7,186 nt of DNA, taken from assembly GCA_023488925.1 (NCBI GenBank), contig JAMDDA010000182.1, positions 1-7,186 of the forward strand. Reading direction: 5' to 3'. This stretch comes from Actinomycetota bacterium (GTDB taxonomy: Bacteria; Actinomycetota; Thermoleophilia; RBG-16-64-13). Position numbers and translations under genes: made by a program. This document shows, one piece after another, positions 1 to 4,991 of this stretch (the stretch's first letter is position 1; each line of letters begins with the position of its first letter). The notes below the pieces were generated by a model. That model was not told the origin of the DNA, ran no database searches, and saw only the letters and a program-made list of their open reading frames with translations.

Positions 1-152
1 CGATCGACAAGGCCGCCGCCTATTCGGTTGAGTCCGTGCGCGCGGCCATAGGCCTGTTGGCTGAGGCCGACGCGCGCATGAAAGGGATGGGCAATCTACC
101 CCCCGAGCTCGAGTTCGAGCTCTGCCTTGGGAAGATGCTGGCTCTGCGCTGA
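1..152 (+). CDS. holA: DNA polymerase III delta subunit, C-terminal end (partial)
   Basis: Only the last 49 codons lie in the window, ending with TGA at 150-152. The frame reads IDKAAAYSVESVRAAIGLL, then an LAEADARMKG segment and a closing PPELEFELCLGKMLALR. The pattern LAEAD..(hydrophilic).. P.LELE..L.K(L/M) is the usual last helix pair of HolA/YqeN, the subunit of the clamp-loader complex that opens the beta sliding clamp during replication. The convergent rpsT immediately downstream is the classic holA-rpsT arrangement of Firmicutes and Actinomycetota and supports the call strongly. The stop codon is buried in a long perfect hairpin (146-186). Everything upstream of codon 49 from the end, including the AAA+ core, is outside the window, so intactness cannot be judged. 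Confidence 0.8.
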   Translation, partial: IDKAAAYSVESVRAAIGLLAEADARMKGMGNLPPELEFELCLGKMLALR

Positions 153-186
153 CCGGTTGCCTCTGGCGGAGGCAACCGGTCAGCGC
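146..186 (+). terminator. 18-bp perfect hairpin over the holA stop codon
   Basis: Bases 146-163 and 169-186 are perfect reverse complements (18 bp, mostly G/C), with a 5-base loop TGGCG. The left arm contains the holA TGA (150-152). There is no T-run on either side, so this is not a textbook intrinsic terminator. It is symmetrical and lies between convergent holA and rpsT, so it could end transcription from both sides. Outside the stem, GCTCT (141-145) can pair again with AGAGC (196-200) across a bulge. The structure is read directly; the terminator role is inferred. Confidence 0.6.
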
Positions 187-201
187 TCCAGGGGCAGAGC
201 G

Positions 202-234
202 GCCCCGGAAACGCGAAGCGCCCCTTTCCGGGGC
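202..234 (-). terminator. Hairpin downstream of rpsT
   Basis: Bases 202-211 (GCCCCGGAAA) pair perfectly with 225-234 (TTTCCGGGGC). The 13-base loop can itself form a small CGC/GCG stem. It lies about 45 bases past the rpsT stop in the direction of rpsT transcription, with no T-run after it. With the 146-186 hairpin it makes a two-hairpin bidirectional terminator region between two convergent core genes. The role is inferred from position and symmetry. Confidence 0.5.
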
Positions 235-278
235 GCCCGACAGACGCACAGCGAGGCATGTACGGCTGCGTACAGCCC

Positions 279-542
279 CTAGTACATCTGCTTGAGAAGC
301 CGCGCCACCTTCGCCTTCTTGTGGGCGGCGTTGTTCTTGTGGATGGCCTTGTGGGCGGCGGCCTTGTCGATCGTGGAGGTGAGTCTCGTGGCCACCTGCT
401 TCGCCGTGTCGGCGTCGCCGCGGGAGAGGGTGTCCTTGAGCCGGCGGAACATGGTCTTGATCGACGACTTGTACCGCAGGTTCTCGAGGCGCTGCCGCTG
501 GGCGATGCGTACCCGCTTGCGCTGCTGGGGAGTGTTAGCCAA
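279..542 (-). CDS. rpsT: 30S ribosomal protein S20
   Basis: A complete 87-residue, very basic protein, the usual size of S20 (bS20), which binds 16S rRNA early in assembly of the small subunit. It begins MANTPQQRKRVRIAQRQRLE, matching the family start (MAN..SA.KR.R...KR...N), and has the expected C-terminal pattern with TIDKAAAHKAIHKNNAAHKK near residues 57-76. The start is a TTG at 540-542, not ATG. It is fixed by a strong Shine-Dalgarno, AAGGAGGTG, at 547-555, six bases from GGAGG to the start. E. coli rpsT also starts with UUG, where the weak start is tied to translational autoregulation; similar control here is an inference. The gene is convergent with holA and divergent from murJ, and is likely transcribed alone from a promoter at 588-616. 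Confidence 0.97.
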   Translation of the reverse strand: MANTPQQRKRVRIAQRQRLENLRYKSSIKTMFRRLKDTLSRGDADTAKQVATRLTSTIDKAAAHKAIHKNNAAHKKAKVARLLKQMY

Positions 543-546
543 GGTT

Positions 547-555
547 CACCTCCTT
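547..555 (-). promoter_or_regulatory. Strong ribosome binding site for the TTG start of rpsT
   Basis: The minus strand reads AAGGAGGTGAACC followed by TTG. The nine bases AAGGAGGTG complement the 3' end of 16S rRNA almost perfectly, and six bases separate GGAGG from the start. This decides the non-ATG start of rpsT, since there is no ATG in frame at a sensible distance. Confidence 0.85.
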
Positions 556-587
556 CACCCGCATGTTCTTCCCTTCAAAGCCGCAGG

Positions 588-616
588 AGTTTAGCATAGC
601 CATCACCTATGGGCAA
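588..616 (-). promoter_or_regulatory. Predicted rpsT promoter
   Basis: On the minus strand, TTGCCC (611-616) and TAAACT (588-593) are separated by exactly 17 bases, a fair match to a sigma-70/sigma-A promoter. It would give a leader of about 40 bases before the rpsT start. The -35 box overlaps the first codons of murJ, so the two divergent genes share promoter DNA. Found by eye only. Confidence 0.4.
592..597 (+). promoter_or_regulatory. Possible -10 box giving a leaderless or near-leaderless murJ mRNA
   Basis: TAGCAT (592-597) fits the TANNNT form of -10 box common in Actinomycetota. It ends 11 bases before the murJ ATG (609). No Shine-Dalgarno sits at a working distance from that ATG (the nearest, AGGAG, is about 20 bases upstream). 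Transcription could therefore begin a few bases before the start codon. There is no convincing -35 box. Inference. Confidence 0.25.
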
Positions 617-2222
617 CGACCCGAAAAGACGCCTGGCGGCCGCGGCCGCCTTTCTCATGCTCGCGACCGCCGCCTCACGGGTGCTCGGCCTGGTGCGGGA
701 GTCGGTCATGCTCTCGTACTTGGATCTGGGCGCGGGTATGGGCGCGTTCACCGTGGCTTTCAAAGTACCCAGCCTGGTGCGCACCCTCCTCGCAGACACG
801 GCGCTGAGTGCCGCTTTCATCCCGGTGTTCTCGGAACTCCTGGAGAAGGACCGGCGCCGCGAGGCGTGGCAGGTGGCCTACACGGTCACTTTCCTGGCCG
901 TGGTCTTCCTGGGGGTGGTGAGCGCACTCGGGATGATCTTCGCCACGCAGGTCATCCAGATAGCAGCGCCGGGCTACCAGAGGCACTATCCGGAGACCTT
1001 CGCGCTGGCGGTCAGCCTCACCCGCATCATGTTCCCCACGGTGGCGGTGCTGGGCGTGGCCGGGATCCTCATGGGCGTGCTCAACGCCTACAACCACTTC
1101 TCGCTGCCGGCCCTGGCGCCGATCGTCTGGAATGTGGTCGTCATCGGGGCGGTGGTCTTCTTCGCCCGCGATCACGGTTTCTACGCGCTGGCCTGGGGGG
1201 TCCTCATCGGAACGGTGCTCGAGCTGGTGATCCAGGTGCCGGCTGTCTGGCGGCGGAAGGAACAGACAGGACGTCTGCTGGTGCTCGGACACCCGGCCGT
1301 GCGGCAGACCGGCAGGCTCCTTGGCCCGGTGGTCTTGAGCCTGGGCATCGTCAACTTCAACGCCCTTATCGACACCCAGTTCGCGAGCTTCATCAGTGCG
1401 CCGGCTCCGGCTATCATAGACAAGGCCTTCCGGCTCTTCCAGCTGCCTCAAGGGATGTTCGCGGTAGCGATCGGGACCGTTCTCTTCCCGACACTGTCGC
1501 GCCTGGCGGTTGGCCGCCGCTTCGCCGAGTTCCGCGGGGCGCTGTCGGCCGGCCTGCGACAGATCTTTTTCATTACCTTACCTTTCACCGCTTTCTTCGT
1601 GGTGTTGGGTGAGCCGACGGTTCGTTTGATCTACCAGCACGGCAAGGTTCAACCGGAGAGCACCCGACAGGTGGCGGTGGCACTGGCCTTCTTCAGCCTG
1701 GGGATGGCCTTCGTCAGCGCCAACACTTTGCTCAACCGGGCCTTCTACGGCATCCAGAAGACCTGGCTGCCTCTCCTGGTAGGGGCGGTCAACCTGGGCT
1801 TGAACGCCGGTCTCGACCTGCTGCTCTACAAGCCTTTGGGCCCGGGCGGCATCACGCTCTCTACCTCGCTGGTCTCCACCTTCAACTTCCTGGGTCTCAT
1901 GGTGCTCTTGCGGCGGCAGATCGGGGGGGTCGACGGGCGACGTATCATCCGGTCGGTGCTGCGCTCCCTGCTGGCGTTGCTGCCTCTGGCCGCAGCCGGG
2001 CACACGGCCTGGGGGTTACTCGACGGCTGGCTGGGGCGGTCGACTCCGGCTCAGCTGGTCAGCGTCTCCGCCGGCTACGCCGCAGGTTTCGCCGCCTACG
2101 TGGTGGCGGCCCGGCTACTGCGGATGGAAGAGCTCGGGCAGGTCCTGAGCGTCGTCCGCCGGCGGCGCGATCCCCGGGACGTGCAGGAGGCGACCTCTCC
2201 CGAGGATCGTAACCAGGGGTAG
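609..2222 (+). CDS. murJ: Lipid II flippase MurJ (MviN)
   Basis: A complete 537-residue integral membrane protein of the MviN/MurJ family (MATE-like MOP superfamily, typically 14 transmembrane helices). It moves lipid II from the inner to the outer face of the cytoplasmic membrane for peptidoglycan synthesis. The first helix carries SRVLGLVRESV (residues 23-33). By alignment from memory, R24, R30, R58 (in VPSLVRTLLAD) and R275 (in FRLFQLPQGMF) match the essential cavity arginines R18, R24, R52 and R270 of E. coli MurJ. The family segment NAYNHFSLPALAPIVWN follows in mid N-lobe. After the hydrophobic core, the last 30 or so residues are a charged cytoplasmic tail (RRRRDPRDVQEA...). The ATG at 609 is the only usable start, because an in-frame TAG lies at 597-599. 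No Shine-Dalgarno is evident. The gene is divergent from rpsT by 66 bases and appears intact. Confidence 0.95.
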   Translation: MGNDPKRRLAAAAAFLMLATAASRVLGLVRESVMLSYLDLGAGMGAFTVAFKVPSLVRTLLADTALSAAFIPVFSELLEKDRRREAWQVAYTVTFLAVVFLGVVSALGMIFATQVIQIAAPGYQRHYPETFALAVSLTRIMFPTVAVLGVAGILMGVLNAYNHFSLPALAPIVWNVVVIGAVVFFARDHGFYALAWGVLIGTVLELVIQVPAVWRRKEQTGRLLVLGHPAVRQTGRLLGPVVLSLGIVNFNALIDTQFASFISAPAPAIIDKAFRLFQLPQGMFAVAIGTVLFPTLSRLAVGRRFAEFRGALSAGLRQIFFITLPFTAFFVVLGEPTVRLIYQHGKVQPESTRQVAVALAFFSLGMAFVSANTLLNRAFYGIQKTWLPLLVGAVNLGLNAGLDLLLYKPLGPGGITLSTSLVSTFNFLGLMVLLRRQIGGVDGRRIIRSVLRSLLALLPLAAAGHTAWGLLDGWLGRSTPAQLVSVSAGYAAGFAAYVVAARLLRMEELGQVLSVVRRRRDPRDVQEATSPEDRNQG

Positions 2223-2245
2223 GCCTTCCGCCACACGCGGAGGGC
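2223..2245 (+). terminator. Hairpin directly after the murJ stop
   Basis: GCCTTCCGC (2223-2231) pairs with GCGGAGGGC (2237-2245) through nine base pairs, one of them G-T, around a CACAC loop. It begins one base after the murJ TAG. There is no T-run. It could act as a U-less terminator or 3'-end stabiliser. The structure is visible; the role is inferred. Confidence 0.4.
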
Positions 2246-2276
2246 GTCTGGGGAGGCGACGCGGTGCCCGCTCTCT

Positions 2277-2378
2277 GATCTCTTCCGGCACGTAGGGGCA
2301 GAAGGTGCCGATCACGGTGCCGCCGGCCGCCTTGTGGTCCAGGAGCTCCTTGATGCGCAGGCCGTGGATCTCACTCAT
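2277..2378 (-). pseudogene. N-terminal stub of a 2-hydroxyacyl-CoA dehydratase subunit (HgdB/FldB/BcrC type)
   Basis: From an ATG at 2376-2378, the minus strand reads MSEIHGLRIKELLDHKAAGG, then TVIGTFCPYVPEEI (residues 21-34). The pattern K..G..VIG.FC.Y.PEE is the conserved opening of the oxygen-sensitive (R)-2-hydroxyacyl-CoA dehydratase / benzoyl-CoA reductase family, whose early Cys (C27 here) belongs to the iron-sulfur site. Members normally run about 370-430 residues and continue with ..AAGA.PV... Here the similarity stops after residue 34. The frame then continues as an arginine/proline-rich sequence antisense to the murJ end, stopping at 2115. No other frame restores the expected continuation. 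It therefore looks like a breakpoint remnant, not a working enzyme. It lacks a clear Shine-Dalgarno; a GC hairpin (2385-2399) lies just upstream. The family call is from memory on a short segment. Confidence 0.5.
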
Positions 2379-2384
2379 GACATA

Positions 2385-2399
2385 CCGCCCCGCGGGCGG
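2385..2399. repeat. Short GC-only palindrome upstream of the dehydratase stub
   Basis: CCGCCC (2385-2390) and GGGCGG (2394-2399) form a 6-bp all-G/C stem with a CGC loop. It covers the place where a Shine-Dalgarno for the 2378 start would be. Its function is unknown; it may be chance in such GC-rich DNA. Confidence 0.3.
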
Positions 2400-2434
2400 C
2401 AGGTCAACGGGCCGACTGACCCACGAGGGGAAAC

Positions 2435-2457
2435 GTGAGCCGAGCGCCCGCGGTCAC
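2435..2457 (-). terminator. Weak hairpin at the end of the methyltransferase gene
   Basis: On the minus strand, GTGACCG pairs with CGGCTCAC across an 8-base loop, with one bulged C. It overlaps the methyltransferase stop codon (2454-2456) and is followed by GTTTCCCC, so there is only a short T-run. A terminator role is possible but weakly supported. Confidence 0.25.
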
Positions 2458-3242
2458 AACCTCTCGACGGTGAACATCACGTTCTCGTCCACCCATTCGA
2501 TGGTCTCCGGATCGTGGTAATCCGCCCGCAGATTGACCTCGAATCCCTCCGCCGCTCTGGCCAGCTCGGCCGGTTCATAGAAACAGAAGGTCGAGTAGTG
2601 GTTGTTCCTGACCCGCTCGAGCAGGTACCCAAGACTGGCCGCGCGGCAGAAGCCGAAGTGGGTGACATCGCGGACTTCCAAGCCTGGGGCGGAGCTGATC
2701 GCCCGGACCAGGTCTTCCTCTTCGTGCAGCCGTGTCTCCTTTTCCGTGAAGCGAGGAAAGTACCGGCCCCAGATCCCTCTCTCGTTGTGACTTCTGAACC
2801 TCGTGTAGATGAACAGCAGACCTCCGGGACGGAGAGTCCTGGCTGCTTCGTGCAGGAACGGGACCAGGTCGAAATGGTGGACGGCGTTGAAGGTGAGCAT
2901 GTAGTCGAGGCTGCCGTTGGGCAGGGGCAGCAGTTCGGCCCGGGACTGGGAGGTGCCAAACCTGGTGACTCCGAGCCCCGAGAGAGAGAGGCGAACCTGC
3001 TCGAGCATGTCCTCGTTGCAGTCTATGAAGTGGACGAACAGCCGGTCGCCAAGGCGGCGCATCAGTTCAACGGCGTAGCGTCCGGTGCCACACCCCACGT
3101 CTGCGGCGGTTACTGCCGGCAGGCCTACCAAGCGGCGTGCCATGAGGTCGACGGGTTCCGGGTCCGTGGTCCGCAGGTCGTTGTACCTGGCGGCCACGGT
3201 GGAGAAGTGATGGTAGATCAGATCGCTGTCAGGGCTTGCCAT
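2454..3242 (-). CDS. Class I SAM-dependent methyltransferase (UbiE/Methyltransf_11 type)
   Basis: A complete 262-residue cytosolic protein. The SAM-binding motif I is ADVGCGTGRY (47-56), the post-I acidic residue lies in FIDCNEDML (72-80, D74), and LDYMLTFNAVHHF (112-124) and TLRPGGLLFIYT (136-147) are the other class I landmarks. An N-terminal helix with YHHFSTVAARYNDLR (10-24) is typical of UbiE-like small-molecule methyltransferases. There is no NPPY or other nucleobase-methylase signature, so a DNA-modification role is unlikely. The substrate is unknown. I chose the ATG at 3240-3242 because AAGAGGGAG lies just before it. The frame remains open up to a TTG at 3377, but that start has no Shine-Dalgarno and the added 45 residues look non-conserved. 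A possible promoter is at 3418-3446. It stands between two broken genes and appears intact. Confidence 0.85.
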   Translation of the reverse strand: MASPDSDLIYHHFSTVAARYNDLRTTDPEPVDLMARRLVGLPAVTAADVGCGTGRYAVELMRRLGDRLFVHFIDCNEDMLEQVRLSLSGLGVTRFGTSQSRAELLPLPNGSLDYMLTFNAVHHFDLVPFLHEAARTLRPGGLLFIYTRFRSHNERGIWGRYFPRFTEKETRLHEEEDLVRAISSAPGLEVRDVTHFGFCRAASLGYLLERVRNNHYSTFCFYEPAELARAAEGFEVNLRADYHDPETIEWVDENVMFTVERL

Positions 3243-3245
3243 TTG

Positions 3246-3254
3246 CTCCCTCTT
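3246..3254 (-). promoter_or_regulatory. Ribosome binding site that sets the methyltransferase start
   Basis: The minus strand reads AAGAGGGAG, CAA, ATG. AGAGG lies six bases and GGGAG three bases from the ATG at 3242. It is the only purine-rich site near any start in this frame, so it favours 3242 over the upstream TTG at 3377. Confidence 0.55.
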
Positions 3255-3417
3255 CCGAAGCCGGCCTGGTTGCGAGTAGCGTTGCTCGAAAGCGGCGACA
3301 ACTCCACGGCCTGGCGTGCCGGCCGGGGTGAAGGAAGGGACGAGGGAAGCCACCCAGCTCTCGACCTCATCCAGCAAGCGGTGAGGTGAGTAGGGGGAGG
3401 TCGACGATTGCTTTAGA

Positions 3418-3446
3418 AGTATACCAGATCGACCACGCGCTCCTAA
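3418..3446 (-). promoter_or_regulatory. Predicted promoter for the methyltransferase
   Basis: On the minus strand, TATACT (3418-3423) is a near-consensus -10 box. TTAGGA (3441-3446), exactly 17 bases upstream, is a weak -35 box. The mRNA leader would be about 165 bases. The -35 overlaps the stop codon of the upstream propeller frame, so the methyltransferase can be expressed independently of that broken gene. Found by eye. Confidence 0.4.
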
Positions 3447-4330
3447 TCATCCCCGGCCGCCGTAAGGAGCTCGGATGAGGGCGTCCGGTCAATCGGCTCA
3501 GGACCTCCGGGGGCCGCGGGAAGTTCGATCCAGGCGCTGGTCTGGTCGCGGACTCGTTCGGCCTGGCCGGGCTCGGAGCAGCCCAGGAGTGCGACCACGG
3601 CGAAGGCGAGGAGCAGCAGGAGCGACGAGGCGGGCGTCGCCGGAGGCGCGCCCCGGAAGGAAAGGACAATATCGCTATCCTCATAGACCCGGTTGACGAA
3701 CTGGTGGGTGGCAAAGGCCACCCGGCCGCTGTTAAGGCTTGGAGGGATCAGGGGTCCACGGGCGCCGTCCATGGGCAGGGTGGGCGGCCCGCCGGCCGAG
3801 CCTCCCTCGGGATCGGCCTCCAGCTCCGTTTCGGCTCCCGCCTCAAGATCGTACACCCGGAGTCGCGGGCCCCAGCCAAAGTAGGTGTACGCGACGAGCT
3901 TCCCATCGTTCTGCATCCACAGGTCCCCGCCGAACGCGTCTCCAACTTTGCGCGGCGCCAAGGTGGAGAAATCGGCGATCATGACCGACCAGGGACTCTC
4001 GTGGGGCATGGCCTGCCGGCCCGGTCCCGTCCAGCTCAGCCAAGCCGCCGCGTCGCCACGCAGCACCGGGCTGCGGAGCGCCTGGGCCAGCCTGTGGTCC
4101 TCGGTGCGGGTGACGGTGGTCCAGCCGAGAACAGCCGTGTCGAACACGCGCAGGTAGAAGTCGCGGCTGTCGCTCTCTACCCAGGCTATGCGCCCCCGGT
4201 TGACGGACGGAGGCCCTACCGTGTTGGCAGTGCGCCCTCTGTCGCTCGGCGTAGACAGTGCCCCGGAGATCGTACCAAAGGCCACGATATCAGCGCCTAC
4301 AACCTGGGCCAGAAAGTAGGTGAGCCCGGC
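3443..4330 (-). pseudogene. 5'-truncated TolB-like beta-propeller protein with a misplaced lipoprotein signal
   Basis: An open minus-strand frame ends at 3443 and can be read back to 4414. Its only far-upstream start, a TTG at 4414, lies inside the IS-like repeats, so the native 5' end appears lost. Numbering from 4414, it contains repeated propeller-blade motifs: GADIVAFGTIS (40-50), NRGRIAWVES...FYLRVFDTA (72-93), RGDAAAWLSW (119-128), NDGKLVAYTYFG...LRVYDLEAG (169-193) and NSGRVAFATHQF...DSDIVLSF (228-253). The alternation of (G)(R/D)(I/V)A(F/W) with (L/I)(R)V(Y/F)D is typical of TolB/WD40-like beta-propellers, usually secreted or lipoprotein-anchored. After the last blade, in the same frame, comes a hydrophobic run SSLLLLLAFAVVALLGCS (263-280) that looks like a lipoprotein signal with C279 as the lipidated cysteine, then a 44-residue tail and a stop. 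No ATG, GTG or TTG lies in frame just before this signal. The function is unknown. Confidence 0.5.
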
Positions 4331-4399
4331 ACAAGGGCGGCATGCATCTGCGGCGCGCGAGGCGTGAATGGTCCAAGACGACGAGGGTACTGGACTGGT

Positions 4400-4468
4400 C
4401 TTGAAGGTGGTCAACTTCTCGATGAACGACCGGCCTTCAAGTGGTCAACTTTTGGGGTATCGAACACA
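4400..4468. mobile_element. Probable remnant end of an IS21-type insertion sequence
   Basis: Two direct copies of GTGGTCAACTT stand 34 bases apart (4407-4417 and 4441-4451). Each is embedded in a longer, imperfect match, with the second continuing TTGGGGTATCGAACACA. Tandem GTGGTCAACTTTT repeats ending in ...CA are how many IS21-family elements end, with several transposase-binding repeats inside each terminus. I recognise this from memory only. No istA or istB coding sequence and no opposite end lie in the window, so it would be a solo end left by deletion or recombination. It sits where the propeller gene loses its 5' part. Its exact borders are not certain. Confidence 0.4.
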
Positions 4469-4807
4469 CGGGCGGCCGACCCGCCGGATTGCACACCGAC
4501 AACGGCGTCTGCGCGGGCGGTTTGGCCAGAGTCACTTTGCCGGCAGGTTTGCTCCCCAACGTCCCCGTGCCGACCTTGTCTGGAGGTCCGTCAGGATCAC
4601 CAGCGAGAGCCTCTGGAAAGGCATCCGGGAGGGAGCGTCCATTCGCTCTCGGGCCGTATCGTCCGGCGGCCACGGGGCTCCGGCGACCTGTGACCCCAGG
4701 TGCCGGCCGCCTTTCCGTCTGTCCGACCGAAGTTGTACGATGACAAGTGGCTCACCCACGCCTGCGGCGCAAAAACGCGGGCGCATCCGGCGGTTCGGCT
4801 TGGCTCG
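4469..4807. other. About 340 bases with no recognisable gene
   Basis: This stretch lies between the IS-like end and the Shine-Dalgarno of the helicase stub. Several overlapping frames are open on both strands, as expected in GC-rich DNA, but none shows a family motif, a credible ribosome binding site or a protein-like composition. Proline, arginine and glycine dominate in every frame. The minus frame ending near 4437 runs across the IS-like boundary, which argues against an ordinary gene. It may be decayed remnant DNA, the promoter region of the defence locus, or non-coding RNA. I see no clear promoter, tRNA or long inverted repeat. Confidence 0.4.
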
Positions 4808-4813
4808 AGGAGG
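4808..4813 (+). promoter_or_regulatory. Perfect Shine-Dalgarno for the helicase stub
   Basis: AGGAGG at 4808-4813 is followed by CTGCGA (six bases) and ATG at 4820. It is the strongest ribosome binding site on the right half of the window, and it serves a frame that is broken. This suggests the original gene began here, and that this site may now drive entry of ribosomes towards the downstream SNF2 helicase. Confidence 0.7.
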
Positions 4814-4819
4814 CTGCGA

Positions 4820-4982
4820 ATGAACGTCTTCCCTTTTTTGCGGTTGGCTGCTCGAGGATTACCGCCTGTACATCGAGGGCTTCATCCAGATCGAAGACGG
4901 GCGCATCCGGGCCCTGGTCGAGAAGGAGATCGAGTACGGCCTACTCCGGCCGGCGCCGCGAGTGAAGAGCAGCCGCGAGTGA
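4820..4982 (+). pseudogene. Frameshifted N-terminal stub of a large DEAD/DEAH-box helicase
   Basis: The ATG at 4820 has a perfect Shine-Dalgarno. The first codons read MNVFPF and then reach a run of six T (4834-4839). If one T is skipped, the frame continues WLLEDYRLYIEGFIQIEDG, then RIRALVEKEIEYGLLRPAPR and VKSSRE, ending with TGA at 4980-4982. From memory, the pattern MNVF...(R)DY..Y..SFI.I.D.RIR..V...L..GLLWP.PL is the N-terminus of a large family of DEAD/DEAH-box helicases in defence and accessory loci. The normal continuation (WP.PLIQLNP...) is lost after GLLRPAP, where a 17-bp tandem duplication lies. Without a frameshift, the 4820 frame encodes a 59-residue product with no family motif, ending at 4997-4999 and overlapping the next start. 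So it carries two lesions, a frameshift and a large truncation. A small genuine gene is possible but less likely. Confidence 0.5.
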
Positions 4983-4991
4983 AGAGCAGCC
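4956..4991 (+). repeat. 17-bp tandem duplication just before the SNF2 helicase start
   Basis: The unit CCGCGAGTGAAGAGCAG occurs at 4956-4972 and again, identically, at 4973-4989. A third partial copy (CC) runs into the ATG at 4992. The stub's stop codon lies inside the second copy. Each unit brings the purine-rich string GTGAAGAG, the nearest thing to a ribosome binding site for the helicase. The copies are exact, which points to a recent slippage or deletion event. Confidence 0.9.

Noticed and set aside
258..599. Plus-strand open frames opposite rpsT
   Set aside because: They are antisense to a certain ribosomal protein gene, with no ribosome binding site and no family motifs; long antisense frames are common in GC-rich DNA.
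675..1451. 258-codon minus-strand frame opposite murJ
   Set aside because: Antisense shadow, rich in His, Glu, Arg and Asp, with no recognisable domain.
563..1612. 349-codon plus-strand frame overlapping murJ
   Set aside because: It is a shifted frame of murJ with a Gly/Arg/Pro/His-rich composition; murJ in the other frame is conserved and complete.
2454..3242. Methyltransferase as the DNA methylase of the defence locus
   Set aside because: It has a UbiE-like layout without NPPY or Cys-PC nucleobase-methylase motifs, is on the opposite strand and is separated from the helicase by broken genes.
3243..3377. 45-residue N-terminal extension of the methyltransferase from a TTG
   Set aside because: No Shine-Dalgarno precedes the TTG and the residues look non-conserved, while the ATG at 3242 has a ribosome binding site and begins a typical family N-terminus.
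2514..3389. 291-codon plus-strand frame opposite the methyltransferase
   Set aside because: The opposite strand carries all SAM-methyltransferase motifs; this frame has none and no start signal.
3704..4693. 329-codon plus-strand frame opposite the propeller and across the IS-like repeats
   Set aside because: It crosses several unrelated segments, has low-complexity Arg/Gly/Pro composition, and lies opposite clear beta-propeller repeats.
4956..4991. CRISPR-like repeat
   Set aside because: Only two directly adjacent units with no spacers; it is a simple tandem duplication. No CRISPR array was seen anywhere in the window.
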